Positions 15,219-23,652 of a stretch of DNA of 23,652 bases are shown piece by piece. Made by a program: the position numbers and the translations under genes. Within the stretch, counting starts at the first letter, position 1; every line of letters starts with the position of its first letter. Origin of the DNA: a virus; IMG/VR virus record IMGVR_UViG_3300010885_051008, positions 1 through 23,652 of that record, one strand, 5' to 3'. The notes below the pieces were generated by a model. The model searched no databases. It saw nothing but the letters and a program-made list of their open reading frames with translations, and had not been told where the DNA came from.

Positions 15219-16478
15219 ATGTCTTCATTGCTTGAACAAGCCATCATTGATGCAAAACTTATTAAAGAAGCAGCCAAGAAAAACGCAGAAGCTGCAATTC
15301 TTGAGCATTACGCAGAAGAAATAAAAGCCAGCATGGAGGCTCTGTTAGAAGCAGATGATGTTGGAACCGATCTTGGAGCAGGCGCACTAAGCGCAGGCCC
15401 AGCGGGCGCAGCACCAGCGATGGGCGCAGCAGTACCAAATCCAATTGCCGACGCTGCACCAAAACCATTAACAGGTCAAGCAAAAAGCTTTGTAGATAAT
15501 ATTCCTGCATCTTATCTAGGTGAAGATAATTCACAAGAGATCGAAATCAATCTTGAAACATTAGTTCAAGAAGTTGCGAAGCTAAAAGTTCAACCAGTTG
15601 AACGTCTTCCAAGCGAAACTCATATTGAACAGGAAGAGGAATCACTAGCTGAGTCTTTTGATCTAGATGAATCGATTCTTGGGCAAGAACAAGCAACTGA
15701 CCCAGGTAAAACCGCTCGCGCAGATGCAGCAGCTAGAGACGCTGCAAGACTTAGATCGCAAGCCGCATTAAAAGATAAAGAAAGAGTAGATGTTACGGTT
15801 GCCGCTCAAGATGACGCACGTAAGAAAGCAGAAGAAGAGAAAAATAAAACTGCAACTGCTCCAATGGAAGAAGATATCGAATTAAGCGAAGAGCAATTAG
15901 AAGAAATTATGCATATTGATATGGAAAACGTCGGAGCAGGCGGCATCAATATGAATGAAATTGAAATTCAAAAAGAATTAAATGTCTATAAGGCAAGATT
16001 AGCACAATTAAAGAACAAGCGCAAAGAATTAGAAGAGGCGCTTGTTGCAATTGGTGGTTGCTATGAAGAAACTTCTGCAAAATTATCAAATGTTTCTAAA
16101 AATAATGATAAACTAAACCAAAATAACATTGCACTAACTGAAGGCGTAGAGGCTTTAACTAAAAAATTAAATGAAATGGGAATAATCAATTCTCAATTAC
16201 TATATAGTAATAAGATTTTACGAAATAGCTCCTTGAATGAGCGACAAAAAGAAAGTATTGTCGAATCTATTTCTAAAGCAAAGAGTATAAATGAGGCAAA
16301 GACCATTTATGAGACTCTACAAAGTTCAACGGCGAGCATTATTACAGAACGTAAAGCTCCACAATCGTTAACTGAGGCTCTAAATAAGGCACCACACCCA
16401 TTTGTTACTCGCAGTCAACAAAGTCCAGCAGATATCAACTCGGTTCGCTGGCAACGTTTAGCAGGAATTAAAAAATAA
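15219..16478 (+). CDS. gp22: Prohead core scaffold protein (gp22-like)
   Basis: The internal scaffold around which the capsid assembles; gp21 later degrades it. The 419-residue protein is helical and acidic. A helix opens it, followed by a Gly/Ala/Pro-rich stretch (about 50-85), an acidic region (LAESFDLDESILG; EEDIELSEEQLEEIMHID) and a long coiled coil from about 250. Then comes LNEMGIINSQLLYSNKILRNSSLNERQKESIVESI (about 320-355), the most diagnostic gp22-type segment. The C-terminus ends WQRLAGIKK. It is longer than T4 gp22 (about 269), mainly through the linker and acidic regions. Its position immediately before gp23 is the same as in T4. GAGG at 15208-15211 supports the start. Confidence 0.82.
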   Translation: MSSLLEQAIIDAKLIKEAAKKNAEAAILEHYAEEIKASMEALLEADDVGTDLGAGALSAGPAGAAPAMGAAVPNPIADAAPKPLTGQAKSFVDNIPASYLGEDNSQEIEINLETLVQEVAKLKVQPVERLPSETHIEQEEESLAESFDLDESILGQEQATDPGKTARADAAARDAARLRSQAALKDKERVDVTVAAQDDARKKAEEEKNKTATAPMEEDIELSEEQLEEIMHIDMENVGAGGINMNEIEIQKELNVYKARLAQLKNKRKELEEALVAIGGCYEETSAKLSNVSKNNDKLNQNNIALTEGVEALTKKLNEMGIINSQLLYSNKILRNSSLNERQKESIVESISKAKSINEAKTIYETLQSSTASIITERKAPQSLTEALNKAPHPFVTRSQQSPADINSVRWQRLAGIKK

Positions 16479-16505
16479 TACCTAATAAGGTAATCGGAGA
16501 AAAAA

Positions 16506-18416
16506 ATGGCAAATGTATTAGAGCGTTTAACCGAAGGAACGGTTTTCGCAAACAAGGCTGCAGAAACAGCAGCTCTAGTCGGTAAGTGGGAAAAGTCTGG
16601 TCTACTAGAAGGCATTGGCGACGACATGCAACGCAGCACAATGGCTGTTCTATTAGAGAATCAAGCAAAAGAACTACTACGCGAGGCCAATGTTATGACC
16701 TCGGGCGACGTACAAGGATTCGCAGCAGTTGCGTTCCCAATCGTTCGTCGTGTATTCGCTGGACTAATCGCAAATGATCTAGTTTCAGTACAACCAATGA
16801 GTCTACCAAGCGGACTTGTATTCTTCATGGATTTCAAGTATGCTAACCAACTAGGTCTAGATGGTGATAAGGTAATCTCAAGTGCCGTAGGCTCAGAAGA
16901 ATCACTATACGGTGATCGTATCGGTCAAGATGTTCGCCAAGGCGTACGCGTTGATGGTAACGCATTTGCGGAAAAGGGTTTCTATTCACTAACCAGCGGA
17001 TACGGAACTGCTCGCGTTCAATTACAAGCAGCAGCAACAAAGTTTATCCACCACGTTGCTCCAACCGCAGTTGTTGCCCTATCGGGTACTGCCGATGTTG
17101 CCAAAGCAATCCGCTTTGACCCAGATCTACTAGCAGAAGGCGACGTATCAACATCAACCAAGTACGTATCAGTTCTACGTGCAGTTGCTACAACCGCAAA
17201 CCTAGGCGATTACTGGGAGCTATCAGCAGAACAAGATCTAACATCGTTATCGATGGTTTCTGGTACCTGTGTTGCAGCATTCTCACTATCCTCACCAAAC
17301 ACTGGCTCAGTAGTTGCAGGTCCAGTAGGAAATGGCTCACTAGCGTTAACTCCATTCTCTGGTTCAATGGTTCGCCGTTTAACCCGCGTTGTTCAAGGTG
17401 CAGGACTAGGTCCAGCAGCAACCGATACAGCTGGTACTAAGTATCTAGAACTAGTATATCTACACAGCGCAGCACCAAGTGGCTCAATTACTGCAGGAAC
17501 CAGCACCCTAGCAACCTCTGGAGTTGGAACAGTTGTTGCCGACTTCCCAGCCAAGGATAATATCCAAAGCGCAGGAGATAACGGTGGATTAGGTGCGCTA
17601 GCTGCAACTTCTCCTTGGACACTGGAAAACAGTCCAGATCTAAAAGAGATCCAATTAAGAGTTGACTCATTTAGCATCACTGCTCGTACACGCAAGCTAA
17701 AGGCTGCATGGACACCAGAACTAGGACAAGATCTAAATGCGTATCACAACCTAGATGCCGAAGTAGAATTAACCTCTATTCTATCAGAGCAAATCGGTCT
17801 AGAAATCGATCAAGAAATCCTAAACGACCTTATCAAGGGACAAACCGGTGGTATCAAGTATTGGTCACGTCGCCCAGGTAAATTCGTTAACCGCAACAGC
17901 GGCGTAGACATTGGTACAACCACTGGCGCTGCTGGATATGCTGCTCCGCCAGACTTCACTGGTAACGTTTCTATGTGGTACGAAACCCTACTAGAAACAA
18001 TCAACGACGTAAGCGCAAACATTCACCGTAAGACACTACGCGGTGGAGCTAACTTCATCGTTGTTTCTCCAGAAGTTGCAAACATCCTAGAGTTCACTGC
18101 CGGATTCCGCGCAACTGTAACTCACGATGCCGAGAAGGGATCAACCGGAGCAGTTAAGGTCGGTGCATTAAACAGTAAGTTTGATGTTATCGTCGACCCA
18201 TACTTCCCACGTAACGTAATCCTAATCGGACGTAAGGGATCGAGCTTCCTAGAGAGTGGATATGTTTATGCACCATACGTACCACTACAAACCAGCCCAA
18301 CGATCTTTAACCCATCAACGTTCACACCAACCAAGGCAGTCATGACTCGCTACGGTAAGGCGTTCGTTCGCCCAGATATGTACGGTCTATGCATCGTACA
18401 AGATCTACTAGGTTAA
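16506..18416 (+). CDS. gp23: Major capsid protein (gp23-like)
   Basis: The HK97-fold shell protein. The N-terminal region reads KWEKSGLLEGI, then ENQAKELLREAN (51-62), then GFAAVAFPIVRRVFAGLIANDLVSVQPMSLPSG (71-103), the hallmark of marine gp23 relatives. LLRE|A after residue 60 fits the Leu/Ile-x-Glu maturation site and corresponds to T4 gp23 cleavage near residue 65. The C-terminal domain includes GGANFIVVSPEVANILE and FVRPDMYGLCIVQDLLG. At 636 residues it exceeds T4 gp23 (521); the extra Ser/Gly/Thr/Ala-rich material lies at about 215-385 and probably makes a surface domain. Leucine is coded mostly by CTA (about 46 of 60), unlike the neighbours. GGAG precedes the start and a strong terminator follows. 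Confidence 0.97.
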   Translation: MANVLERLTEGTVFANKAAETAALVGKWEKSGLLEGIGDDMQRSTMAVLLENQAKELLREANVMTSGDVQGFAAVAFPIVRRVFAGLIANDLVSVQPMSLPSGLVFFMDFKYANQLGLDGDKVISSAVGSEESLYGDRIGQDVRQGVRVDGNAFAEKGFYSLTSGYGTARVQLQAAATKFIHHVAPTAVVALSGTADVAKAIRFDPDLLAEGDVSTSTKYVSVLRAVATTANLGDYWELSAEQDLTSLSMVSGTCVAAFSLSSPNTGSVVAGPVGNGSLALTPFSGSMVRRLTRVVQGAGLGPAATDTAGTKYLELVYLHSAAPSGSITAGTSTLATSGVGTVVADFPAKDNIQSAGDNGGLGALAATSPWTLENSPDLKEIQLRVDSFSITARTRKLKAAWTPELGQDLNAYHNLDAEVELTSILSEQIGLEIDQEILNDLIKGQTGGIKYWSRRPGKFVNRNSGVDIGTTTGAAGYAAPPDFTGNVSMWYETLLETINDVSANIHRKTLRGGANFIVVSPEVANILEFTAGFRATVTHDAEKGSTGAVKVGALNSKFDVIVDPYFPRNVILIGRKGSSFLESGYVYAPYVPLQTSPTIFNPSTFTPTKAVMTRYGKAFVRPDMYGLCIVQDLLG

Positions 18417-18433
18417 TAATCTAGCTTAAGAAG

Positions 18434-18461
18434 CCCCCCGATGAAAATCGGGGGGTTTTTT
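18434..18461 (+). terminator. Strong intrinsic terminator after the capsid gene
   Basis: CCCCCCGAT (18434-18442) pairs perfectly with ATCGGGGGG (18447-18455) around a GAAA tetraloop, followed by six T (18456-18461). It lies 17 bases after the gp23 stop and closes the head transcription unit, so the neck and tail genes need their own promoter or read-through. Confidence 0.95.
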
Positions 18462-18472
18462 ATTATCTATAA

Positions 18473-18482
18473 AACTATTTAT
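18473..18482 (+). promoter_or_regulatory. Shared AT-rich motif after the terminator, candidate promoter element
   Basis: AACTATTTAT lies in the 38-base gap between the terminator and the next start, where a new promoter is expected. The same 10 bases recur at 20290-20299 before the sheath gene, and a 9-base version lies at 11227-11235. It contains TATTTATT; the other strand reads AATAAATA, near the T4 late box TATAAATA but in the wrong direction for these genes. Confidence 0.3.
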
Positions 18483-18499
18483 TTCACAGAGGAAAATAA

Positions 18500-19774
18500 A
18501 TGGCATATCCAGATTTACGCCCAGTTTCAACCAGTTCAAAAAGTATATTACCAGCAACAGGTAGCTATCAGAACGTAACTTCTGCTAGCCTACCATTTGG
18601 TATATATTTAAATACAGACTACTGGACAAATGATCAAATTGATCTTTTTAAGCGCGGCGCTGTTGAAGAAGTTGCTTTCGTATATAAAAAGCTAGGCGGC
18701 GATGTATTAGATATCGAATTGGTTGATACGCAGGTTTATTCTGCATATGAAGAGGCAGTACTGGAATACTCCTATACGATGAATCTTCATCAGAGTAAAA
18801 ACGTATTATCACGCTTCCTAGGCGGTAAAACTGGCAGCTTTGACAGCAATGGTCAACTAACTGGAAGCGATATCGATCCTAGTGTACATCCAGAACTAAA
18901 ATACCCATCGTGGACAATTGGATATGCTAGAAGAGTTTCTGAAGGTATTTCTGGTATAGCCAACCTAAACGGCAACGAAACAGTCTATAGTGGATCATTT
19001 AATATGGTTCCAATGCAGCAGGATTACGATTTACAAGCTGCGGTTGAAAACAATCCAGAATTCTCAAGCAAGGTAAACGGAAAGAAAGTGCTTGTTAAAA
19101 AGGTTTACTATAAAACTCAAGCTGCTGGTTGGTATTTCTATGGCTATTTCGGCGGTCTTAATGTCGTAGGTAACTTAAGTACATATGGACAGTATGCTGA
19201 TGATAGCACATTTGAAATTATACCGGTATGGCAAAATAAGTTACAGGCTATGGCCTATAAAGACGCTATTAAAACTCGCGTTAGTGATTATAGCTTTCAA
19301 TTAAAGAACAATAAGTTACGTATATTTCCAACACCAAATAGTAGCAGCCCAATTAAGTTCTGGTTTGAGTTCGTTATACCAAGCGATGCTTGGGAAGAAC
19401 AAGCAGACGGTACAAATAGCGGCGTTGATGGAGTAAATAACTTAAATACGCTACCATTCCAAAATATACCATATAATAACATAAATAGCGTAGGTAAGCA
19501 ATGGATTCGTAGATACGCACTATCGATATGCAAGGAAATGTTGGGCTATATCCGCAGTAAATTTGATTCTATTCCAATCCCAGGAGAAAAGGTTAGCTTA
19601 AACGGTAAAGATCTTATTACATCAGCGCAGGCCGAAATGAAAGAATTAAAAGCGGAGCTAACAAAGATTCTAGACGAGACAACATACGATAAACTATTAG
19701 AGCGCGATGTATCGGTCTCTGATAGCACGACAAAACTAACAAACCAGGTTCCTAACCTAATCTATATTGGATAA
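18500..19774 (+). CDS. Neck/head-completion protein candidate (gp13 position)
   Basis: 424 residues. The N-terminal part holds LPFGIYLNTDYWT and VAFVYKKLGGDVLDIELVDTQVYSAYEEAVLEYSY (about 60-94), a helical connector-like segment followed by NLHQSKNVLSRFLG. The C-terminal part has a helix QWIRRYALSICKEMLGYIRSKF followed by IPIPGEKVSLNGKDLI and a charged helix, ending NQVPNLIYIG. The VYKKLGGDVLDIE...AYEEAVLEYSY pattern recurs, as I recall, in virion proteins of aquatic T4-like phages. The gene order capsid, two proteins, sheath, tube matches gp13-gp14-gp18-gp19 in cyanophage-type relatives, which is why I favour a neck role. It is longer than T4 gp13 (309), so equivalence is not certain. AGAGGA supports the start. 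Confidence 0.65.
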   Translation: MAYPDLRPVSTSSKSILPATGSYQNVTSASLPFGIYLNTDYWTNDQIDLFKRGAVEEVAFVYKKLGGDVLDIELVDTQVYSAYEEAVLEYSYTMNLHQSKNVLSRFLGGKTGSFDSNGQLTGSDIDPSVHPELKYPSWTIGYARRVSEGISGIANLNGNETVYSGSFNMVPMQQDYDLQAAVENNPEFSSKVNGKKVLVKKVYYKTQAAGWYFYGYFGGLNVVGNLSTYGQYADDSTFEIIPVWQNKLQAMAYKDAIKTRVSDYSFQLKNNKLRIFPTPNSSSPIKFWFEFVIPSDAWEEQADGTNSGVDGVNNLNTLPFQNIPYNNINSVGKQWIRRYALSICKEMLGYIRSKFDSIPIPGEKVSLNGKDLITSAQAEMKELKAELTKILDETTYDKLLERDVSVSDSTTKLTNQVPNLIYIG

Positions 19775-19778
19775 ATAA

Positions 19779-20267
19779 ATGGCTGACAACAAATGGACAC
19801 GCGCAGAAGCTCCTCCTCCTCCATTATTTACTGGTAAGAAGGAGAAAGATCTTGTAAAGCAAATAAACGATGAGCTTATTGAGAGAGTAATAGGGCAGAC
19901 AATTATCTATTATCCAATTTCTAGAGAGGCTTCTGATTATCATCCAATATATGGTGAGGCAATAAATAAGACATTTCTTTCACCAATTAAGATAAATGCA
20001 CTTATTGAATGGACCGGTACAGCAACAAAAACAGGTCCATTTGGTGCAGATCGCTCAACATCACTAAAGGTACACTTTCATCATCGTCGCTTAACAGAAG
20101 ATCAAAATGTCTTTGTTAGAGAAGGCGATTTTATTGGTTACGATGACCAATATTATGAAATTGTTTCTGTTGTAATTCCTAAATTACTGTATGGTGATCC
20201 ATATAGCCCATTCGAAATATTAGCTAATTGCAACAAGGCCCGTAATAACGTTTTTAATGGTAAATAA
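19779..20267 (+). CDS. Neck/head-tail connector candidate (gp14 position)
   Basis: 162 residues. It opens with W..AEAPPPPLFTGKKEKDLVKQINDELIERVIGQTIIYYPIS (6-48), then YHPIYGEAINKTFLSPIKI (54-72). A beta-rich part with FHHRRLTEDQNVFVREGDFIGYDDQYYEIVSV follows (about 100-131), and it ends in a short basic helix. The HHRRLTEDQ..FVREGDF..Y...YYEI region looks like a tail-completion or head-tail joining beta-barrel. Its place between the preceding protein and the sheath fits a neck protein. It is shorter than T4 gp14 (256), so homology is uncertain. The start follows the previous stop by four bases with no strong ribosome-binding site, so it is probably coupled. Confidence 0.65.
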   Translation: MADNKWTRAEAPPPPLFTGKKEKDLVKQINDELIERVIGQTIIYYPISREASDYHPIYGEAINKTFLSPIKINALIEWTGTATKTGPFGADRSTSLKVHFHHRRLTEDQNVFVREGDFIGYDDQYYEIVSVVIPKLLYGDPYSPFEILANCNKARNNVFNGK

Positions 20268-20289
20268 AATAGCGGTTTGATTTTCGTTC

Positions 20290-20299
20290 AACTATTTAT
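20290..20299 (+). promoter_or_regulatory. Second copy of the AACTATTTAT motif, before the sheath gene
   Basis: This copy lies in the 76-base gap between the connector candidate and the sheath gene. TATTTATA (20293-20300) is the exact reverse complement of the T4 late box TATAAATA. It could mark a promoter for the sheath and tube genes or a leftward transcript. A strong AAGGAG lies downstream at 20327-20332. Confidence 0.3.
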
Positions 20300-20343
20300 A
20301 TTAAATTAACGACTTTCTACGCCCCTTAAGGAGAAGAAATATA

Positions 20344-23259
20344 ATGGCAATTTCAAAATTTAAGTTCGTTTCACCAGGCATTTTCATCGACGAGATCGAT
20401 AAGAGTAAGCTACCAGTAGCGCCAGAAGCTATGGGACCAGTTATTATTGGTCGTTCAGTTCGCGGACCACTTATGCGTCCAGTTAAAGTTCCAGATTATT
20501 CAACATTCGTTGAACTATTTGGTGAGCCACACCCAGGTGGCGAAGCACTAGATGCTTGGAAGAACGGAAACAAAACCGCTACAACCTATGCAGCATATGC
20601 AGCAAAGGCATATCTAGCAAGCGGCGGACCATTAACATTCTTACGCCTTGGCGGTTATGCAAATGTAAATGCAGATCCATCTAGCGGATTAGCTGGTTGG
20701 ACAGTTTCCGCTCCATCAACATCATCTGCTGGTGCAAATGGTGGCGCTTATGGTATCTACGTAGCACCAATTAGCGGCGCAGGCGATCTATATACGATGC
20801 CAGCAACAACTGGTACTCTAGCTGCCGTTATCTATACAAATGGAGCTTCTCCGACATTAGTAGGAAAACCACTAAGTGGCTCTGCAGAAATTACAGCAGG
20901 CGGTTCTTGGATTCGCTCAACTCAAACAGCCTTTGGTGAATTTAAACTAAAGATCAACGATGGCGTTACAACTGCAACTCCAAAAACATTTAACCTTAGT
21001 ACAACAAGTAAGAATTATATCCGTAAAGTTCTAAATACAGATCCAAGCTCTCTTGATACAGCAAACGGAACCGACGCAAAGAAATATTTCCTTGGTGAAA
21101 CATATATCGGTTCTGCAATTATTCCAACAGGCGATTCTTATGCTGCTTGTCTTGTCGCACTAGCATCTGCGGCGTCACCAGTAACAAATCACTTTGGAAA
21201 GCATCAGTTATCAGCTCAATACGCAACAAGCGGATGGGTTGTTTCACAACACAAAGGCGCATACGATACATTTACTGCTGATGCTACAACTGGCGAATAC
21301 GCAGATATTGAAAAACTATTTAAATTTGCTTCGCTAACCGAAGGCGAATGGGCACAATCAAATCTAAAGATTTCTATTTCTGATATCAAGCCATCAACAA
21401 ATCCATTTACGGACTTTGGAACATTCACCGTTTCTATTAGAAATATTGCCGATTCAGATGTTCATCAATCCCCAGTTGAAGTATTCTCCGGTCTATCGCT
21501 AGACCCAGCTTCTCCAAACTATATTGCTAAGAAAATTGGTGATACATATTCTGAATGGGATGCTACGCTAGATAGATTCGTTGACTACGGCAAATATGCA
21601 AATCAATCAAAGCACGTAAGAGTAGTAATGCACTCTCGCGTAGAAGAAAATAAAATTGCTAATGATTGCTTACCTGTTGGATTCTATACTCCAAAAGCAA
21701 TTAAGTCATTAACTGTAAGTGGTTCAAATGGACTTGCAGCTTCTATTCCAAGTAGTGCTGTTATTAGTACAAAGTTCTATGGCGCATCTGTAACAGCAAC
21801 AAATGCTATCAGTGCTTCTGCGGCGTTTACTGCTTCTCTAGAAATGCCAAAGTTCCCATTAACACTAGATAGTGCATACTCAACCGTATCTTCTCTAGAG
21901 CAACTATACTGGGGATTCAACACAAGCGTAATCCAAAGCAATCTATATAATGCAGATGCGGCTGAATTCCTAAGACGCGCACCAAGTTTTATTGCAAATC
22001 CAGAAACAGATACAACCTATCTAGCCCTACCAACCCTATTTACCCTAGATGATGTCGCATATTACAATAGCGCAGCGGATGTTACAGCACCTGTAACTGG
22101 CGGCGTAAATTATACAAATGCAACTTGGGCAGTAGGTCAAAGAGCAAGTGGTAAGTCAATTACTGCAAAAAATTTATTCAGCGATGCAGGCTTACAAGCA
22201 AGCGTAGGTGGATTCTCAAGTGATGCATTCCAACAAGTTGCACGCTTTACTGTTCCATTAGCAGGTGGATTCGATGGTGTAAATATCCTAAAGAAAGAAC
22301 CATTTATCAACAACACGCTTCTAGACAGCGCAACAGCAGTAATAAGCTATGCATATAACACAATTGATACCGCAATCAATATGGTTAGCGACCCAGAAGT
22401 TGTAGAAATGAATCTTGTTTCAATCCCCGGTCTACAGAATGAAACCTTAACAAACAAGCTACTAGATGTTTGCGCATCACGCGGAGACGCATTGGCAGTT
22501 GTTGACTTAAAGGGTGACTATGTTTCTGAATTCGAAGGAACAGATACAGAATCTGCTCGTAAGCCAGATGTAGCAACAGCAGTTAGAAACCTAAAAGATC
22601 GTCAGCTAAACAACAGCTACGGATGCGCGTTCTTCCCAGCAGTTGTTGCAAAAGATACAACAAAGAATGCACTAGTAAGCCTACCAGCTTCAATTGTTGC
22701 TCTTGGAACAATGGCAAGCAGTGCAAAGAAAAGCGAACTATGGTTTGCACCAGCAGGATTTAACCGTGGTGGATTAAGCGACGGCGCAGCAGGATTCCCA
22801 GTAGTTGGTGTTAAGGCAAGATTAACAGCCAAGGAACGCGATGCGCTATATGAAGTAAATATCAACCCAATCGCTACATTCCCAGCAGAAGGAATTGTTG
22901 TATTCGGTCAAAAGACACTACAAGTTACACCAAGCGCACTAGATCGTATCAATGTTCGCCGCCTAATGATCTATGTTAAAAAAGAAGTCAGCCGTATGGC
23001 AACAACGGTACTATTCGATCCAAACACAAAGGTAACTTGGCAGCGCTTCCTAGATAAAGCAGTTCCATTCCTAAATGATGTCAAGGGACGCTTTGGACTA
23101 TCAGACTTTAAGGTTGTACTAGATGAAACAACAACAACGCCAGATCTAGTCGACCGTAACGTTGTATACGCAAAGATCTTCTTAAAGCCAACCCGCGCTA
23201 TTGAATTCGTTGCACTAGATTTCATTATCACTGGAACCGGCGCATCTTTTAACGACTAA
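20344..23259 (+). CDS. gp18: Tail sheath protein (gp18-like), unusually long
   Basis: The contractile sheath subunit that drives the tail tube through the envelope. The N-terminus FVSPGIFIDEIDKSKLPVAP (8-27) followed by GPVIIGRSVRGPLMRPVKVPDY (31-52) and FVELFGEP is typical. The C-terminal domain (about 850-971) has VFGQKTLQ, RINVRRLMIYVKKEV, TTVLFDPNTKVTWQRF and the closing KPTRAIEFVALDFIITGTG, the most conserved part of the family. At 971 residues it is about 300 longer than T4 gp18 (659). The extra Ser/Thr/Ala/Gly-rich material lies mostly at about 110-520 and probably forms added outer domains. CTA-leucine is common, as in the capsid gene. The start has AAGGAG at 20327-20332. Confidence 0.95.
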   Translation: MAISKFKFVSPGIFIDEIDKSKLPVAPEAMGPVIIGRSVRGPLMRPVKVPDYSTFVELFGEPHPGGEALDAWKNGNKTATTYAAYAAKAYLASGGPLTFLRLGGYANVNADPSSGLAGWTVSAPSTSSAGANGGAYGIYVAPISGAGDLYTMPATTGTLAAVIYTNGASPTLVGKPLSGSAEITAGGSWIRSTQTAFGEFKLKINDGVTTATPKTFNLSTTSKNYIRKVLNTDPSSLDTANGTDAKKYFLGETYIGSAIIPTGDSYAACLVALASAASPVTNHFGKHQLSAQYATSGWVVSQHKGAYDTFTADATTGEYADIEKLFKFASLTEGEWAQSNLKISISDIKPSTNPFTDFGTFTVSIRNIADSDVHQSPVEVFSGLSLDPASPNYIAKKIGDTYSEWDATLDRFVDYGKYANQSKHVRVVMHSRVEENKIANDCLPVGFYTPKAIKSLTVSGSNGLAASIPSSAVISTKFYGASVTATNAISASAAFTASLEMPKFPLTLDSAYSTVSSLEQLYWGFNTSVIQSNLYNADAAEFLRRAPSFIANPETDTTYLALPTLFTLDDVAYYNSAADVTAPVTGGVNYTNATWAVGQRASGKSITAKNLFSDAGLQASVGGFSSDAFQQVARFTVPLAGGFDGVNILKKEPFINNTLLDSATAVISYAYNTIDTAINMVSDPEVVEMNLVSIPGLQNETLTNKLLDVCASRGDALAVVDLKGDYVSEFEGTDTESARKPDVATAVRNLKDRQLNNSYGCAFFPAVVAKDTTKNALVSLPASIVALGTMASSAKKSELWFAPAGFNRGGLSDGAAGFPVVGVKARLTAKERDALYEVNINPIATFPAEGIVVFGQKTLQVTPSALDRINVRRLMIYVKKEVSRMATTVLFDPNTKVTWQRFLDKAVPFLNDVKGRFGLSDFKVVLDETTTTPDLVDRNVVYAKIFLKPTRAIEFVALDFIITGTGASFND

Positions 23260-23297
23260 AAATTAATATAAGATATAATTACTAAGAGGATAAAAAG

Positions 23298-23652
23298 ATG
23301 TCAACATTTTGGTCTGTACCAATAGATAATTTAAGAAGAAATAGCAGATGGGTGTTAGAGTTGAATGTAACGTCTGGAAAAAGTAAAACAAATTTTAGTA
23401 CTATCAAATTTGCTTTAAAGAAATGCGATGTTCCAAGCTTTAAGGTAACAAACGTACAGCACAGTTTTGCAAATCATAAGTTTAATTTTCCAGGTCGAGT
23501 TGAATGGAATACGATAAATATTACATTTGCGAGCATCCCAGGCACTAGTGGAACTACAAATGTATTATATAGCGCATTACTAGACGGTGGCTATACAACG
23601 CCAGACGTTATATTTCCAAATGCTAATACTGTTGACTATAATACATTAAATA
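23298..23652 (+). CDS. gp19: Tail tube protein (gp19-like), 3' end missing
   Basis: The first 118 codons are present; the gene runs off the right edge. It begins MSTFWSVPIDNLRRNSRWVL, and then FALKKCDVPSFKVTNVQHSF and HKFNFPGRVEWNTINITFASIPG, the KF.FPGRVEW...I..T pattern of T4-type tail tube and related tube/baseplate-tip proteins. A Gly/Tyr segment LLDGGYTTPDV follows. It directly follows the sheath gene with AGAGGA upstream, the usual sheath-tube order. A second tube-like paralogue is possible but less likely. Confidence 0.85.
   Translation, partial: MSTFWSVPIDNLRRNSRWVLELNVTSGKSKTNFSTIKFALKKCDVPSFKVTNVQHSFANHKFNFPGRVEWNTINITFASIPGTSGTTNVLYSALLDGGYTTPDVIFPNANTVDYNTLN

Noticed and set aside
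1-23652. Prophage attachment site, integrase or bacterial flank
   Set aside because: No integrase, tRNA or host-like gene is present; the window is continuous phage late-gene sequence on one strand.

Overview
The window looks like the head-and-neck late-gene region of a tailed phage with a contractile tail, distantly related to the T4 superfamily. It carries recognisable relatives of T4 gp46, gp17, gp20, gp21, gp22, gp23, gp18 and gp19. All supported genes lie on the + strand, tightly packed, with several stop/start overlaps. Coding is AT-rich. I see no bacterial housekeeping genes, tRNAs, insertion sequences or CRISPR arrays. The mix of T4-type core genes with small proteins of types I associate with aquatic (marine or freshwater) phages suggests an uncultured aquatic myovirus. 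The host cannot be named from this sequence.

Layout. (1) 2-2185: the large ATPase subunit of the recombination nuclease (gp46/SbcC/Rad50-like), running off the left edge. (2) 2213-5417: five small to medium genes. Two are membrane-anchored coiled-coil proteins, one is a Cys-rich probable zinc protein, one is a 493-residue unknown, and one is a conserved-looking protein just before the terminase. (3) 5433-8920: large terminase and portal, the DNA-packaging motor. (4) 8895-11675: five unknown or partly readable proteins between portal and protease, including a tandem zinc-ribbon protein and a two-segment membrane protein. (5) 11677-11796: a short ORF, a hairpin and an intrinsic terminator directly in front of the prohead protease. 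(6) 11796-18416: protease (gp21), an unknown, a bS21-like basic protein, a small beta-rich protein, a beta-helix fibre, scaffold core (gp22) and major capsid protein (gp23), closed by a strong terminator at 18434-18461. (7) 18500-23652: two neck/connector candidates, a very long tail sheath (gp18), and the start of the tail tube (gp19), cut by the right edge.

How the genes work together. The portal nucleates the prohead. gp22 forms the core and gp23 the shell. gp21 then matures the head by cutting at short Leu/Ile-x-Glu sites, of which gp23 has a good candidate after residue 60. The terminase packages DNA through the portal. The neck proteins close the head and join the sheath and tube. Several smaller proteins near gp21 begin with short helical leaders ending in Leu/Ile-x-Glu, so some may be internal head proteins.

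The most interesting points are the attenuator-like arrangement before gp21, the bS21-like gene inside the head cluster, the recently duplicated zinc ribbon, the beta-helix fibre encoded among head genes, and the strong CTA-leucine bias of the capsid gene.
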